From Nannocystis sp. (GTDB lineage: Bacteria > Myxococcota_A > Polyangia > Nannocystales > Nannocystaceae): a stretch of DNA of 64,000 bases. Positions 26,186 to 35,247 of the stretch are shown here, piece by piece. The DNA lies in NCBI RefSeq assembly GCF_016714285.1, contig NZ_JADJNN010000011.1, positions 268,625 through 332,624 on the forward strand. The letters run 5' to 3'. The notes beneath the pieces are model-generated. The model was not told the origin of the DNA. It worked only from the letters and a program-made list of their open reading frames with translations, and ran no database searches. The first letter of the stretch is position 1, and each line of letters begins with the position of its first letter. Made by a program: the position numbers and the translations under genes.

Positions 26186-26959
26186 GTGGCCCCGTCGACC
26201 ATCCCTCGCATCCTCGTCGCGCTCGTCCTCGTCGCCGCCTGCAACAGCGGCGCCGCAAAATCCCAGACAGGACCCCAGCCCGAGCCCCAGCCGAGCGCAA
26301 CCGCGGCGGCCACGCCCCCCGTCGCTACCACCGAGCCCAAACCTGACGACGACCCGCACTACCTCCTCGCCCTCGAGTTCGAGGCCGCCGGTCGCTTCGT
26401 CGAGGCCCGCAACGAGGTCGAGCTCGCCCTCGCCGCCGGAGCCGGCCGCGACGCCAAGCTCCTCGCCGCCAAGCTCGCGATCCTCCGCGACGACCTCGAC
26501 GCCGCCCTCCGCCTCCTCGAGCCCCTCGCCGCCGACGGCAAGGACGCCCTCGTCCTCTACAACCTCGGCCTCATCGCCCAGCGCCGCGGCGAATACAACA
26601 ACGCCCGCACCCGCTACATCGCCGCCCTCAAGGCCGACCCCGGCTACGCCGCCAGCCGCTACAACCTGGCCGTCCTCACCTGGGACGCCGGCGCCAAACA
26701 GGAGGCCCAGCACCACGCCCAAAAGTTCTTCGAGCTCGCCCCCAACGACCCCCGCGCCCCGGAGCTCCGCCGTCAGCTCGGCCTCGAGATCACCCCCGAG
26801 GCCCCCGCCGCCGACCCCGGCAGCAAGCCCGCAACCCCCAAGCCCGGCGAGGGCGGCGACCTCGTCGACCCCTTCGCCAAGCCGAGCGGCGCGGCCCGCG
26901 ACGGCAAGCAGAAGCCCGCCGAGAGCCGCGACCTCGTCAACCCCTTCGTGAAGCGATGA
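26186..26959 (+). CDS. TPR-repeat lipoprotein
   Basis: 257 residues from a GTG at 26186, just upstream of a hydrophobic stretch ending in the lipobox VLVAACNSG. After a Pro/Ala/Thr linker, residues about 55-200 form TPR-type helical repeats (YLLALEFEAAGRFVEARNE, VLYNLGLIAQRRGEYNNAR, AASRYNLAVLTWDAGAKQEA). The tail has two DLV-D/N-PF motifs (GGDLVDPFAKPSG, SRDLVNPFVKR), a short motif also found at the ends of other myxobacterial envelope proteins. It probably scaffolds a protein complex at the inner or outer membrane. Its last 23 bases overlap the 3' end of the convergent cstA. Confidence 0.85.
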   Translation: MAPSTIPRILVALVLVAACNSGAAKSQTGPQPEPQPSATAAATPPVATTEPKPDDDPHYLLALEFEAAGRFVEARNEVELALAAGAGRDAKLLAAKLAILRDDLDAALRLLEPLAADGKDALVLYNLGLIAQRRGEYNNARTRYIAALKADPGYAASRYNLAVLTWDAGAKQEAQHHAQKFFELAPNDPRAPELRRQLGLEITPEAPAADPGSKPATPKPGEGGDLVDPFAKPSGAARDGKQKPAESRDLVNPFVKR

Positions 26960-29012
26960 TCTGCCGCCAGCGCCGCGCGCTCATCGTCAAGATCGCCAGC
27001 ACGCAGACCAGCAGCGTCCCGGTCACCCCCGCGTTGATCGCCCCCATCGTCGCCGTCGCCGGCGCTCGCGCCATCGGGATGTAGACCTCGAACAGCGAGC
27101 GGATCGCCGCCGTGATCGTCGTCCCCGCCACGAAGCACAGCGGCCCGAGCGTCACCCACGCGTACGCCGGCCGGCTCGCCTCGCGCAGCAAGATCGTCGT
27201 CCCGACCGCCAGCGCCACCGACGCCAGCAGCTGATTGGCGATGCCAAACATCGGCCAGATCGTCGCGATCGATCCGGTGAGGATAAAGTAACTCCACGCG
27301 CACACCAATATCAATGATGACAGCGCCGCCGCCGGCGGCCACGACGTATCCCCCATCCGCGGCCAGCGTCGACCCAAAAACTCCTGCAACAGGAACCGCC
27401 CCACCCGCGTCCCCGTGTCGATCGTCGTCAAGATGAACAACGCCTCGAACATGATCGCAAAGTGGTACCAATAGTCGAGCAGCAGGCGCATCCCCGGCAG
27501 CCCCGAGAACACCCGCGCCATCCCCACGGCCAGCGACACCGCACCGCCGGTCCGCGCCGCCACCACCTCGTCGGTCGCCTCGGCCAGGCGCGGCAGCTCC
27601 TCGACCTTCACGCCCATCCGCGCGAAGTCCCCGGCGCTCAGCTCGGTCGCGTGCGCCTCGCGCGGGTCGACGTGATACCCGAGCGCCGCCAGCGTCGGGT
27701 TCGACAGGCGCAGCGCGTCCGACAGCTTGATCGTCCCGCCCGCCACCGCCGCGATCGCCTGCCCCTCCTTGAGCCCGAGCCGCCGCCGGTCATCCGCGCC
27801 GATCACCGCCTCTAACGCCACCAGCTCCGCCTCGCTGCGCGCCAGCCCGCCAGCTCCGTCGGCCCCGGTCACCACCGCGATCTTCGGATCCGTGTTGATC
27901 GCAAAATAATCCGCGGGCGGCAGCGCCGTCGCGGCCAGCAGCGCCGTGATCCCCACCAACCCCTCCATCAGCATCGCCCCGTAGCCGATCGGCCGGCAGT
28001 CGGTCTCGCGGTCGACCATCTTCGGCGTCGTCCCGCTGGCGATCAGCGCGTGAAACCCCGAGATCGCCCCGCACGCGATCGTGATGAACACGAACGGGAA
28101 CAGCGAGCCGCGCACCACCGCCGGGAACAGCTCCCCGTCCACCCCCACGCTCCCCGGCCCGATCGTGTTCACCAGCGGCATCTCGATCACCGGGTTGACG
28201 ATCACGATCCCCGCCACCAGCAGCAAGATCGTCCCGATCTTCATGTACGACGATAAGTAATCGCGCGGGCACAAGAGCATCCACACCGGCAACACGCTGG
28301 CGACAAACCCGTAGGCCGCGAGCAGCAGCGTGATCGTCACCTCGTCGAGCCGCAGATACGCCCCGAAGCTCGAGTCCTGCACCTGCTTGCCGAACACCAC
28401 ACAAAGCAGCAAAAGCCCCACCCCGACCACCGTCGCCTCGCGCACCCCCTTCACGCTGCCGCCGCGGACCTTGTAGATATAAAGCCCCATCGCCAGCGCG
28501 ATCGGGATCGACGCCCCGATCGTGAACACCCCCCACGCGCTCTCCGCCAGCGCCCCCACGACCACCCGCCCGAGCCCCGCCAGCGCGATCACCACGATGA
28601 ACAGGATCGCCACCCCGGCCACCGCCCCGACCCCCGGCCCCAATTCCTCGCGGGCCAGCTCGGCCAGCGAGCGCCCGCCCCGGCGCACCGACGCCGTGAG
28701 GATCACGAAGTCGTGGACCGCACCGCCCAGCACCACCCCGAACAAGATCCACAGATAGCCCGGCAGAAACCCGAACTGCGCCGCCAACACCGGACCCACC
28801 AGCGGCCCCGCCCCCGTGATCGCCGCGAAGTGGTGCCCGAACAGCACCCAGCGGTGGGTCGGGTGATAGTTCTGCCCGTCGTTGCGAGCGTGCGCCGGCG
28901 TCACCCGGCTGGCGTCGAGCGCCAGCACCTTCGCGGCCAGGAACGCGGAGTAGTAGCGGTACGCGATCGCCAGCACGGCCAGCGCCGCGAGCATGAACCA
29001 GAGGGCCTGCAT
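26937..29012 (-). CDS. cstA: Carbon starvation protein A (CstA-type transporter)
   Basis: 691 residues and about 16 membrane helices, as in the family. Signature blocks are present: the N-terminal YRYYSAFLAAKVLALD, then PTHRWVLFGHHFAAITGAGPL, VLGGAVHDF, GCGAISGFHALIASGTTPK and the C-terminal FGIANQLLASVAL. CstA/BtsT proteins take up peptides or pyruvate when carbon runs short. A soluble insertion of about 110 residues (roughly 385-495) sits between two membrane segments, longer than in E. coli CstA in that loop. It is followed on the plus-strand side by an aldo/keto reductase reading the same way, 16 bases upstream of its start. Confidence 0.93.
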   Translation of the reverse strand: MQALWFMLAALAVLAIAYRYYSAFLAAKVLALDASRVTPAHARNDGQNYHPTHRWVLFGHHFAAITGAGPLVGPVLAAQFGFLPGYLWILFGVVLGGAVHDFVILTASVRRGGRSLAELAREELGPGVGAVAGVAILFIVVIALAGLGRVVVGALAESAWGVFTIGASIPIALAMGLYIYKVRGGSVKGVREATVVGVGLLLLCVVFGKQVQDSSFGAYLRLDEVTITLLLAAYGFVASVLPVWMLLCPRDYLSSYMKIGTILLLVAGIVIVNPVIEMPLVNTIGPGSVGVDGELFPAVVRGSLFPFVFITIACGAISGFHALIASGTTPKMVDRETDCRPIGYGAMLMEGLVGITALLAATALPPADYFAINTDPKIAVVTGADGAGGLARSEAELVALEAVIGADDRRRLGLKEGQAIAAVAGGTIKLSDALRLSNPTLAALGYHVDPREAHATELSAGDFARMGVKVEELPRLAEATDEVVAARTGGAVSLAVGMARVFSGLPGMRLLLDYWYHFAIMFEALFILTTIDTGTRVGRFLLQEFLGRRWPRMGDTSWPPAAALSSLILVCAWSYFILTGSIATIWPMFGIANQLLASVALAVGTTILLREASRPAYAWVTLGPLCFVAGTTITAAIRSLFEVYIPMARAPATATMGAINAGVTGTLLVCVLAILTMSARRWRQIIASRRG

Positions 29013-29028
29013 CGCCCCGCCACCACTA

Positions 29029-29898
29029 CTACACCGGGAACGCGCGGTCGAGCGCCGACAGGTCTTCGGCCACGAGCCGCAAGCCGTCGGCCGCCGCGCT
29101 GTCGATCGCGCTGGCGATCTGGCTCGCCCCGGGGATCGGGATCACCACCGGCGAACGCGACAGCAACCACGCCAGCGCCACCTGAAACGGCGACACCCCG
29201 TGCCGGGCGCCCACCGCTCGCAGGGTCGGATCGTCGGCCACCCGCGCCTTGCCCCGCCCGCCACCGACCGGGCTGTACGCGAGATACGCGATCTTCTGCG
29301 CCGCACAGAACGCGACCAGCCCGCTGCTCAGGTCCCGCCGCTCGAACACGCTGCAGCGGTTCTGCACGCTGACGATCGGCGCCACCGCCAGCGCCCGCTT
29401 GAGCTCGCCGACCCCGACGTTGCTGAGGCCGATGTGGGCGATCTTCCCCTGCCGCCGCAGCTCGACCAGCGCCCCCACGCTGTCCTCGATCGGCACGTCG
29501 TCGTCAACCGCGTGCAGCTGATAGAGCGGCAGCGTCGTCAGGCGCAGCGCCTTCAGGCTCGCCTCGCACGCCGAACGCAGCCGCCGCGGATGCGCGTCCG
29601 TCACCCACGCCCCGCCCGGCCGCTGCAGCCCGCCCTTGGTCGCCACCACCACCGGGGCCGCGGCGCCGTTGATCTGCGCCAGCGCGTCGGCGATCAACTT
29701 CTCGTTGTGGCCGATGTCCGACTGGTCGAGGCAGTACACGTCGGCCGTGTCGATCAGCGTGACCCCGGCCCGCAGCGACGCGTGGATGACCTTGATCGCC
29801 TCCGATCGCGACGGCCGCCCCGCGATCGAGAGGGGCATCCCCCCGAGCCCGATCTGGGACACCTGGAGGTCGGAGCTGCCGAGCGGACGAAGGTTCAT
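29029..29898 (-). CDS. Aldo/keto reductase
   Basis: 289 residues from the ATG at 29898, giving MNLRPLGSSDLQVSQIGLG; 25 open codons upstream look non-coding. The catalytic residues are in place: DTADVYCLDQ (Asp, Tyr), VVATKGG (Lys) and YQLHAVD (His). Cofactor loops YSPVGGG and IPIPGASQ are present. It is shorter than the AKR at 11189 and belongs to another branch (DkgA/plant-type oxidoreductase-like). NADPH-dependent reduction of a small carbonyl compound is expected. The start of cstA is 16 bases beyond its stop, so the reductase is first in a two-gene operon. Confidence 0.92.
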   Translation of the reverse strand: MNLRPLGSSDLQVSQIGLGGMPLSIAGRPSRSEAIKVIHASLRAGVTLIDTADVYCLDQSDIGHNEKLIADALAQINGAAAPVVVATKGGLQRPGGAWVTDAHPRRLRSACEASLKALRLTTLPLYQLHAVDDDVPIEDSVGALVELRRQGKIAHIGLSNVGVGELKRALAVAPIVSVQNRCSVFERRDLSSGLVAFCAAQKIAYLAYSPVGGGRGKARVADDPTLRAVGARHGVSPFQVALAWLLSRSPVVIPIPGASQIASAIDSAAADGLRLVAEDLSALDRAFPV

Positions 29899-30096
29899 AC
29901 CAGGGCTCTCGCCGCCTCCATAACACAAGTCCACCGCCCCGCGAGCCCCACGTCTTCGCGCCCACCACGGCACGAAGCCGCGCGGCGGCGGGCAACCACC
30001 GTCACCCTCACCGACACCCTCATCCCCACGGCCCCTGTTCGCCGCCTCGCGTCAGGAATACCCTGACCTGCGCCGCTCGTAAGCGGCCGAGGTGAG

Positions 30097-32409
30097 ATGT
30101 CGAAGTCGATCGATCCCAGCGTGAAGCGACGCCCGCTCTGGCGCCGCGCCCTCGTCATCAGCGCCCAGATCCTCATCGGCACAGGCCTCGGCGCAGCCGC
30201 CTCCGAGTACGCCTTCGATCGCCGCGACGACGGCGCCTTCCCCCACGTCAACTTCTACCTCCCCGACCCCGAGCTCGGCGTCCGCCTCGAGCCCGGCGCC
30301 AGCATGCGCTTTCGCCTGCGCGAGAACCCCGTCTCCACCATCCACGTCAACAGCCGCGGCTTCCGCGGCCCCGAGTGGCCAGACCCCGCGCCCACCGACA
30401 TCCTCGTCGTCGGTGACTCCCAGGTCTTCGGCCTCGGCGTCGACGACGACGCCACCTTCTCCGCCCGCCTCGCCGCCGCCTCCGGTCGCGCCGTCCTCAA
30501 CGCCGGCGTCCCCACCTACGGCCCGCGCGAGTACCTCGCCACCGCCCGCGAGCTCCTCGCCCAGCGCAAGCTCGCCACCGTCGTCGTGGTCCTCAACTTC
30601 GTCAACGACCCCTTCGAGCTGGGGCGCCCGAACCACGAGCGCCACGCCGTGTGGGACGGCTGGGCCGTGCGCAGCGAGACCGCCCCCGCGAGCGTCACCG
30701 ACTTCCCCGGCCGCCGCTGGCTGTTCTCCCGCTCGCACGCCGTCTACGCCCTGCGCCGCTGGTTGCACGAGCGAGGCAGCGCCGCCGCCCCCGAGGGCTC
30801 CGAGCTCGACACCCCCGTCGACCTCGGCACCCCCTCCGAGGGCGGCCTGCACAACCTCGTCGTCGCCAGCCAGAGCGCCCACGAGGAGGTCGCGCGCGCC
30901 CAGGACGAGGCCGCCAAGGCGCTGGTCCAGGCCAAGACCCGGGTCGCCAGCATCGACGGCGAGATCGACAAGGCCCGCGACGAGCTCGACGCCCTCCTGC
31001 GCAAGGCCAGCGAATATCGTCTCAGCTACAACGACACGATCATCGCCCGCAGCCGCCCCGGCGACATCGTCGAGGACGACGCCGCCGAGTCCAGCCGATC
31101 GATCGTCATCACCGCCGCGATGATCCGCGAGGCCGCCCGCACCCGCGACAGCACCCTCGAGGGCCTCCTGCGCGCCGAGGAGAAGCGGGCCGACAAGCGC
31201 CCCGCGCACGACCTCATCGCCGCCGAGGTCAACCTCGCCGCCGAGCGCAAGCGCCTGCGCGAGGCGATCGCCGCCGGCATCCCCCCGGTGCCCCGCCCCG
31301 CCTCGCAGTTTCGCGGCTACCTCCACGAGTTCAAGGCCCTGTGCGACCAGCACGGCGCCGAGCTCGTCGTCGTCGCCCTCCCGATCGACGTCCAGGTCGA
31401 CCGCGGCGAATGGGCCAAGTACGGCGTCGCCGACGCGCCCGACATGCATGACTCACTGGTCCTGATCGACGACCTGATCGCCGACGCCCAGGCCCTCGGC
31501 ATGCGCAGCCTCGACGCCGTCGCAGCGCTGCGCGCCGCGGAGCCGGACGCCTTCCTCGATCACGACATCCACATGACCGCGAAGGGCCACGCCGCCCTCG
31601 CCGAGGCCCTCGCCGCCGCCCTGCTCGCCCCGGTCCAGACGCCCATGCAGGGCCCGCGCCCCGGGCTCCCCGCCGGCCGCAGCTTCGTGCCCACCGGCGC
31701 CGAGTGGGCCACCGCCCCCGAGGTCGTGGTCAAGGGCTCGAGCGCCCTCGGCTGCTCGACCCAGATCGAGCGCGAGTGGCTGCGGATCCAGTGCGCCCGA
31801 CGCAAACCCAGCGACCGCCTCGACGGCGTCGCCGTCCTCGAGGGCGCCACTCCGGCCACCATGGCGATGCACAGCGACGACGCCCTCAGCCTGGTCACGC
31901 CGATGACGATCGGTCAGCCGATCACCGCCCGCTTCGCCTGGAAGCGCAACGTCCGCGAGCTGCAGATCCGCTGGCCCGCCGGCCCCGATGGCAAACCGCA
32001 ATTCACCGGCGCCTTCGTCGAGCCCCCGCCCCAGCAACGCGCCGACGCTGCCCCACCCGCGCACCCGCTCGCCGCCCCCATCGCCGGCCTCTGCGACTGC
32101 CACCGCCAGCTCCACAACGAACGCGTCTGCGCCGACCCCGACAACGATTACTACGACGGCTGCCCGCTCGCCTGCGGCAAGCTGTGGGGCGACCCCCGCC
32201 TCGCAGCCCCCTGCATCGCCGCCTTCAGCAAGTGCGAGGAGCGCCTCGCCTGCGCCCAGAACGACCCGCTCTTTACAATCACCTGTCCCGAGGGCCATGT
32301 ACACGCATTCGCCAGCAACGCCTGCTTCCCCGTCTGCGACCCGCAGCACCCCTGCGCAACCGGAGCCTGCACGCCGTGGAACGAGGGGTCCGTGTGCGTC
32401 CCCGACTGA
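30097..32409 (+). CDS. SGNH/GDSL-type hydrolase, membrane-anchored, with Cys-rich tail
   Basis: 770 residues. A membrane anchor lies near the N-terminus (ALVISAQILIGTGLGAAA). Block I of the SGNH fold is LVVGDSQVFGLGV (Ser at about 107), with the Asn-containing NAGVPTYGPREY and VLNFVNDPFEL further on, and the C-terminal catalytic Asp-His region DHDIHMTAKGHAAL (about 488). A charged helical insertion (about 265-415) interrupts the fold. After residue 510 come a beta-rich part and a Cys-rich tail (CDCHRQLHNERVCAD, then CPLACGKLW). AlgX/AlgJ-like proteins of this fold move acetyl groups on polysaccharides; here the neighbours are a ferritin-like protein, a carbamoyltransferase and DUF5989. Confidence 0.85.
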   Translation: MSKSIDPSVKRRPLWRRALVISAQILIGTGLGAAASEYAFDRRDDGAFPHVNFYLPDPELGVRLEPGASMRFRLRENPVSTIHVNSRGFRGPEWPDPAPTDILVVGDSQVFGLGVDDDATFSARLAAASGRAVLNAGVPTYGPREYLATARELLAQRKLATVVVVLNFVNDPFELGRPNHERHAVWDGWAVRSETAPASVTDFPGRRWLFSRSHAVYALRRWLHERGSAAAPEGSELDTPVDLGTPSEGGLHNLVVASQSAHEEVARAQDEAAKALVQAKTRVASIDGEIDKARDELDALLRKASEYRLSYNDTIIARSRPGDIVEDDAAESSRSIVITAAMIREAARTRDSTLEGLLRAEEKRADKRPAHDLIAAEVNLAAERKRLREAIAAGIPPVPRPASQFRGYLHEFKALCDQHGAELVVVALPIDVQVDRGEWAKYGVADAPDMHDSLVLIDDLIADAQALGMRSLDAVAALRAAEPDAFLDHDIHMTAKGHAALAEALAAALLAPVQTPMQGPRPGLPAGRSFVPTGAEWATAPEVVVKGSSALGCSTQIEREWLRIQCARRKPSDRLDGVAVLEGATPATMAMHSDDALSLVTPMTIGQPITARFAWKRNVRELQIRWPAGPDGKPQFTGAFVEPPPQQRADAAPPAHPLAAPIAGLCDCHRQLHNERVCADPDNDYYDGCPLACGKLWGDPRLAAPCIAAFSKCEERLACAQNDPLFTITCPEGHVHAFASNACFPVCDPQHPCATGACTPWNEGSVCVPD

Positions 32410-32492
32410 GTGCCCCCCTCGCCGCGACCTCCGCGCCCGCGCCCGAGCACCCGGCGGCCCGCGTGCGTCCCCGACTGAGCGCCACCCTCGCC
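32394..32492. repeat. Direct repeat at the SGNH/ferritin-like gene junction
   Basis: GTGCGTCCCCGACTGAG occurs at 32394-32410 and again at 32463-32479, and similarity continues for about 13 more bases, so two 30-bp units lie 69 bases apart. The first contains the stop of the SGNH gene; both begin with a GTG in the frame of the ferritin-like gene, giving it two possible starts. Confidence 0.9.
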
Positions 32493-33173
32493 CGCCGCCT
32501 GTCCCCGCTGACCTGGCGCACCCCGGCCCGCAGCGCCCACAAGCTGTTCTCCTTCGCCCTCGCCGAGCAGGGCAGCATGCTCGACATGCAGCTGGCCGCC
32601 GCCCACACCCCCTCGCCCGCGCGCGCCGCCCTCTACCTGCGCCACGCCGACGACGAGGCCCGCCACGCCCAGATGTTCGCCCGCCACGCCCAGCGCCTCG
32701 CCGGCGCCGCCCGCCGCCCCTTCACCCTGCCGCCGCTGCGCGCCGACTCCGAGCGCCTGTTCGAGGCCCTCGGCGAGCGCGACTTCCTCGCCTTCGTCCA
32801 CCACGGCGAGGTCCGGGCCCGCGACCAGTTCGAGGCCTACCTGCAATGGTTCGCCCGCGCCGGCCGCGACGCCGAGCACCGCCTCCTCAGCGCGATCCTC
32901 GTCGACGAGCGCCGCCACTGCGACTACACCCGCGAGCTGCTCGCCGAGCTCTGCGCGGACGAGCACGAGCTGCGCCGCGCCCTGCGTCGCGTCGCCCGCT
33001 GGGAGCTCGGCCGCGGCTGGCTGCGCGCCGGTCGCTTCGTCGCCGAGCGCGTCTACGTCGCGACGATGCTGGTCCTCTACATCCTCGCCGCCCCGCTCGC
33101 CCTGCTGGTCCGCCTCGCCCGACCGATCCGCCGCGGCCTCCTCCCAACTCCAGCTCCTTCGCCCCCCGAGTGA
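32463..33173 (+). CDS. Ferritin-like (diiron) protein
   Basis: 236 residues from the GTG at 32463; an in-frame GTG at 32394 would overlap the upstream gene by 16 bases and give 259. The helical core has the ligand motifs of ferritin-like diiron proteins: DDEARHAQMF and VDERRHCDY, each with Glu-x-x-His, plus an earlier Glu in ALAEQGSML. A hydrophobic C-terminal helix (ATMLVLYILAAPLALLV) suggests membrane association. It could be an oxygenase or a hydroxylase acting with its neighbours; no product can be named. It ends 3 bases before the carbamoyltransferase start, so the two are co-translated or nearly so. Confidence 0.8.
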   Translation: MRPRLSATLARRLSPLTWRTPARSAHKLFSFALAEQGSMLDMQLAAAHTPSPARAALYLRHADDEARHAQMFARHAQRLAGAARRPFTLPPLRADSERLFEALGERDFLAFVHHGEVRARDQFEAYLQWFARAGRDAEHRLLSAILVDERRHCDYTRELLAELCADEHELRRALRRVARWELGRGWLRAGRFVAERVYVATMLVLYILAAPLALLVRLARPIRRGLLPTPAPSPPE

Positions 33174-33176
33174 CCC

Positions 33177-34886
33177 ATGGCCTGCGTCCTCGGCATCTCC
33201 GCCTACTACCACGACGCCGCCGCCGCCCTCGTCGTCGACGGCCAGCTGGTGGCCGCGATCCAGGAGGAGCGCCTCTCGCGGATCAAGCACGACCCCGGCC
33301 TCCCGATCTCCGCCGCCCTCGCCTGCCTCGCCCACGCCGGCATGCAGCCCGGCGACGTCGACCGCGTCGCCTTCTACGAGGAGCCCTTCGCCAAGCTCGA
33401 GCGCGTCCTGGTCCACCTCCTGCGCCACCTGCCTCGCACCTGGCGCAGCTTCCCCCGCGCCCTCGCCGGCCAGCTCGGCCGCAAGCTGTGGGTCCTCGAC
33501 CAGCTCTCCGAGGCCCTCGCCGTCCCCCGCGACCGCGTCGTCAGCTGCGAACACCACCGCAGCCACGCCGCCTCCGCCTTCCTCGTCTCGCCCTTCGAGG
33601 ACGCCGCCGTGCTGGTCGTCGACGGCGTCGGCGAGGCCCACGCGACCACCCTGTGGCACGGCCAGGGCCAGAGCCTGCGCCCGCTCGCCAGCGTCGACTT
33701 CCCCCACTCCCTCGGCCTCCTCTACGCCGGCCTCACCGCCTACCTCGGCTTCGCCGTCAACGAGGGCGAGTACAAGGTGATGGGCCTCGCCGCCTGGGGC
33801 CGCCCGCGCTTCCGTGACGAGTTCACCAAGATCATCCGCCTCCACCCGGACGGCGCCTACGAGCTCGAGCTCGCCTGCTTCGCCCACATGAGCGACGCCG
33901 AGCTCGGCTTCGGCCCCGCCCTCGAGCGCCTCCTCGGACCGCGTCGCCCGCCCGGCAAACCATGGGACCTCGCCGACCCCGCCGACCTGCGATATGCCGA
34001 CATCGCCGCGACCCTGCAACAAGTGCTCGAGGAGGCCCTCCTCGGCCTCGCCCGCCGCGCCCGCGAGCTCACCCACAGCCAATATCTCTGCCTGGCCGGC
34101 GGCGTCGCCCTCAATGCCCTCGCCAACGCCCGCCTCCTCCGCGAGTCCGGCTTTGCTCGCATCTTCGTCCAGCCCGCCGCCGGCGACGCCGGCGGGGCCA
34201 TCGGCGCCGCCCTCCTGATATCTCAGCAGCTCGGCGACCCGAGGCCCCCCGCCCTCACCAGCGCCGCCCTCGGCCTCGCCATCGACACCCCGCGCACCCA
34301 CGCCATCGCCCGCGCCCTCGGCCTCCCGGTCCGGCGCATCAGCGACCCCGCCGAGACCACCGCGAAGCTCGTCGCACAGGACCGCATCGTCGCCCACGCC
34401 CGCGGCCGCTTCGAGTGGGGCCCCCGCGCCCTCGGCCAGCGATCGATCGTCGCCAACCCCCGCGCCCGCGCCACCCGCGATCGCCTCAACAAGCTGATCA
34501 AGGAGCGTGAGCCCTTCCGTCCCTTCGCCCCCGCCATCCTGTCCGAAAGGACATCTGACTATTTCGCCGGCGAACCCGACGACATGACCCCCTTCATGAC
34601 CACCGTCGCCCCGGTGCGCCCAGACGCCCGCGATCGCCTCGCCGCCGTCACCCACGAGGACGGCAGCGCCCGCCTGCAAACCGTGCAGGCCGCCCGCGCC
34701 CCCGAGCTCCACGCCGTCCTCACCGCCCTCGCCACCCTGGGCGAGGACCCGATCGTCCTCAACACCTCCCTCAACGGCGCCGGCGAGCCGATCGTCGCCA
34801 GCGGCGAGGATGCCCTCGGCTTCTGGCTGCGCCACCCCGTCGACGCCCTCATCATCGACGACCTCATCATCGAGCGCGACCCATGA
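33177..34886 (+). CDS. NodU/CmcH-family carbamoyltransferase
   Basis: 569 residues, normal for the family. The N-terminal ASKHA-like domain starts MACVLGISAYYHDAAAALV, with CEHHRSHAASAF holding the metal-binding histidines, VLVVDGVGE, and EGEYKVMGLAAWG. The C-terminal Kae1-like part has CLAGGVALNALANARLL and QPAAGDAGGAIGAALL, followed by RFEWGPRALGQRSIVA. These enzymes move a carbamoyl group from carbamoyl phosphate through carbamoyl-adenylate to a hydroxyl, in Nod factors, antibiotics or surface glycans. The target is unknown. The DUF5989 gene overlaps its stop by four bases. A TGTCC-GAAA-GGACA palindrome lies inside at about 34545. Confidence 0.94.
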   Translation: MACVLGISAYYHDAAAALVVDGQLVAAIQEERLSRIKHDPGLPISAALACLAHAGMQPGDVDRVAFYEEPFAKLERVLVHLLRHLPRTWRSFPRALAGQLGRKLWVLDQLSEALAVPRDRVVSCEHHRSHAASAFLVSPFEDAAVLVVDGVGEAHATTLWHGQGQSLRPLASVDFPHSLGLLYAGLTAYLGFAVNEGEYKVMGLAAWGRPRFRDEFTKIIRLHPDGAYELELACFAHMSDAELGFGPALERLLGPRRPPGKPWDLADPADLRYADIAATLQQVLEEALLGLARRARELTHSQYLCLAGGVALNALANARLLRESGFARIFVQPAAGDAGGAIGAALLISQQLGDPRPPALTSAALGLAIDTPRTHAIARALGLPVRRISDPAETTAKLVAQDRIVAHARGRFEWGPRALGQRSIVANPRARATRDRLNKLIKEREPFRPFAPAILSERTSDYFAGEPDDMTPFMTTVAPVRPDARDRLAAVTHEDGSARLQTVQAARAPELHAVLTALATLGEDPIVLNTSLNGAGEPIVASGEDALGFWLRHPVDALIIDDLIIERDP

Positions 34887-35158
34887 CCTCACCCACCCCA
34901 CCGAGCTCACCACCACCGAGCTCGCCCACCCCACCCGACCACACGCGCGCCCGCTTCGCGCCGCGCCCCCCACCCCCCGGCCTCGCGCGCCGCCTCGCCG
35001 CCCGCCTGCGCACCGCGGCGCGGCTGATCTTCCACTTCCTCCACCCCGCCCGCTTCATCCTCGCCCCCCTGCTCATCGTCCTCCTCCTCGCCGGCATCCT
35101 CCTCTCGCTCACCGGCGGCCTCGCCTACGTCGCCCCCTTCGTCTACACGCTCTTCTAG
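34883..35158 (+). CDS. DUF5989 family small membrane protein
   Basis: 91 residues. A Pro/Ser-rich N-terminus (about 1-35) is followed by a basic segment and one membrane helix (LAPLLIVLLLAGILLSLTGG), ending in YVAPFVYTLF, the family's diagnostic C-terminal AP-F-YTLF. DUF5989 peptides are habitually encoded next to NodU-type carbamoyltransferases and SGNH hydrolases, as here. The start codon overlaps the carbamoyltransferase stop (ATGA), so translation is coupled. It could anchor the enzyme at the membrane; that is inferred from gene order. Confidence 0.85.
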   Translation: MTSPTPPSSPPPSSPTPPDHTRARFAPRPPPPGLARRLAARLRTAARLIFHFLHPARFILAPLLIVLLLAGILLSLTGGLAYVAPFVYTLF

Positions 35159-35247
35159 GGCTCGCTGCAAACCCGCGCGCACCGACGCTCGCGCCCCCGT
35201 GGATCTCCGCCGCGACAGCCCCGCGGTGCTCGTGTTATGCGCAGAGC

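Noticed and set aside
32151..34973. Very long open frame on the minus strand across the ferritin-like and carbamoyltransferase genes
   Set aside because: Open antisense frames are expected at this G+C; the translation is low-complexity Gly/Ala/Val/Glu-rich and unlike any family, while the plus strand has clear motifs.
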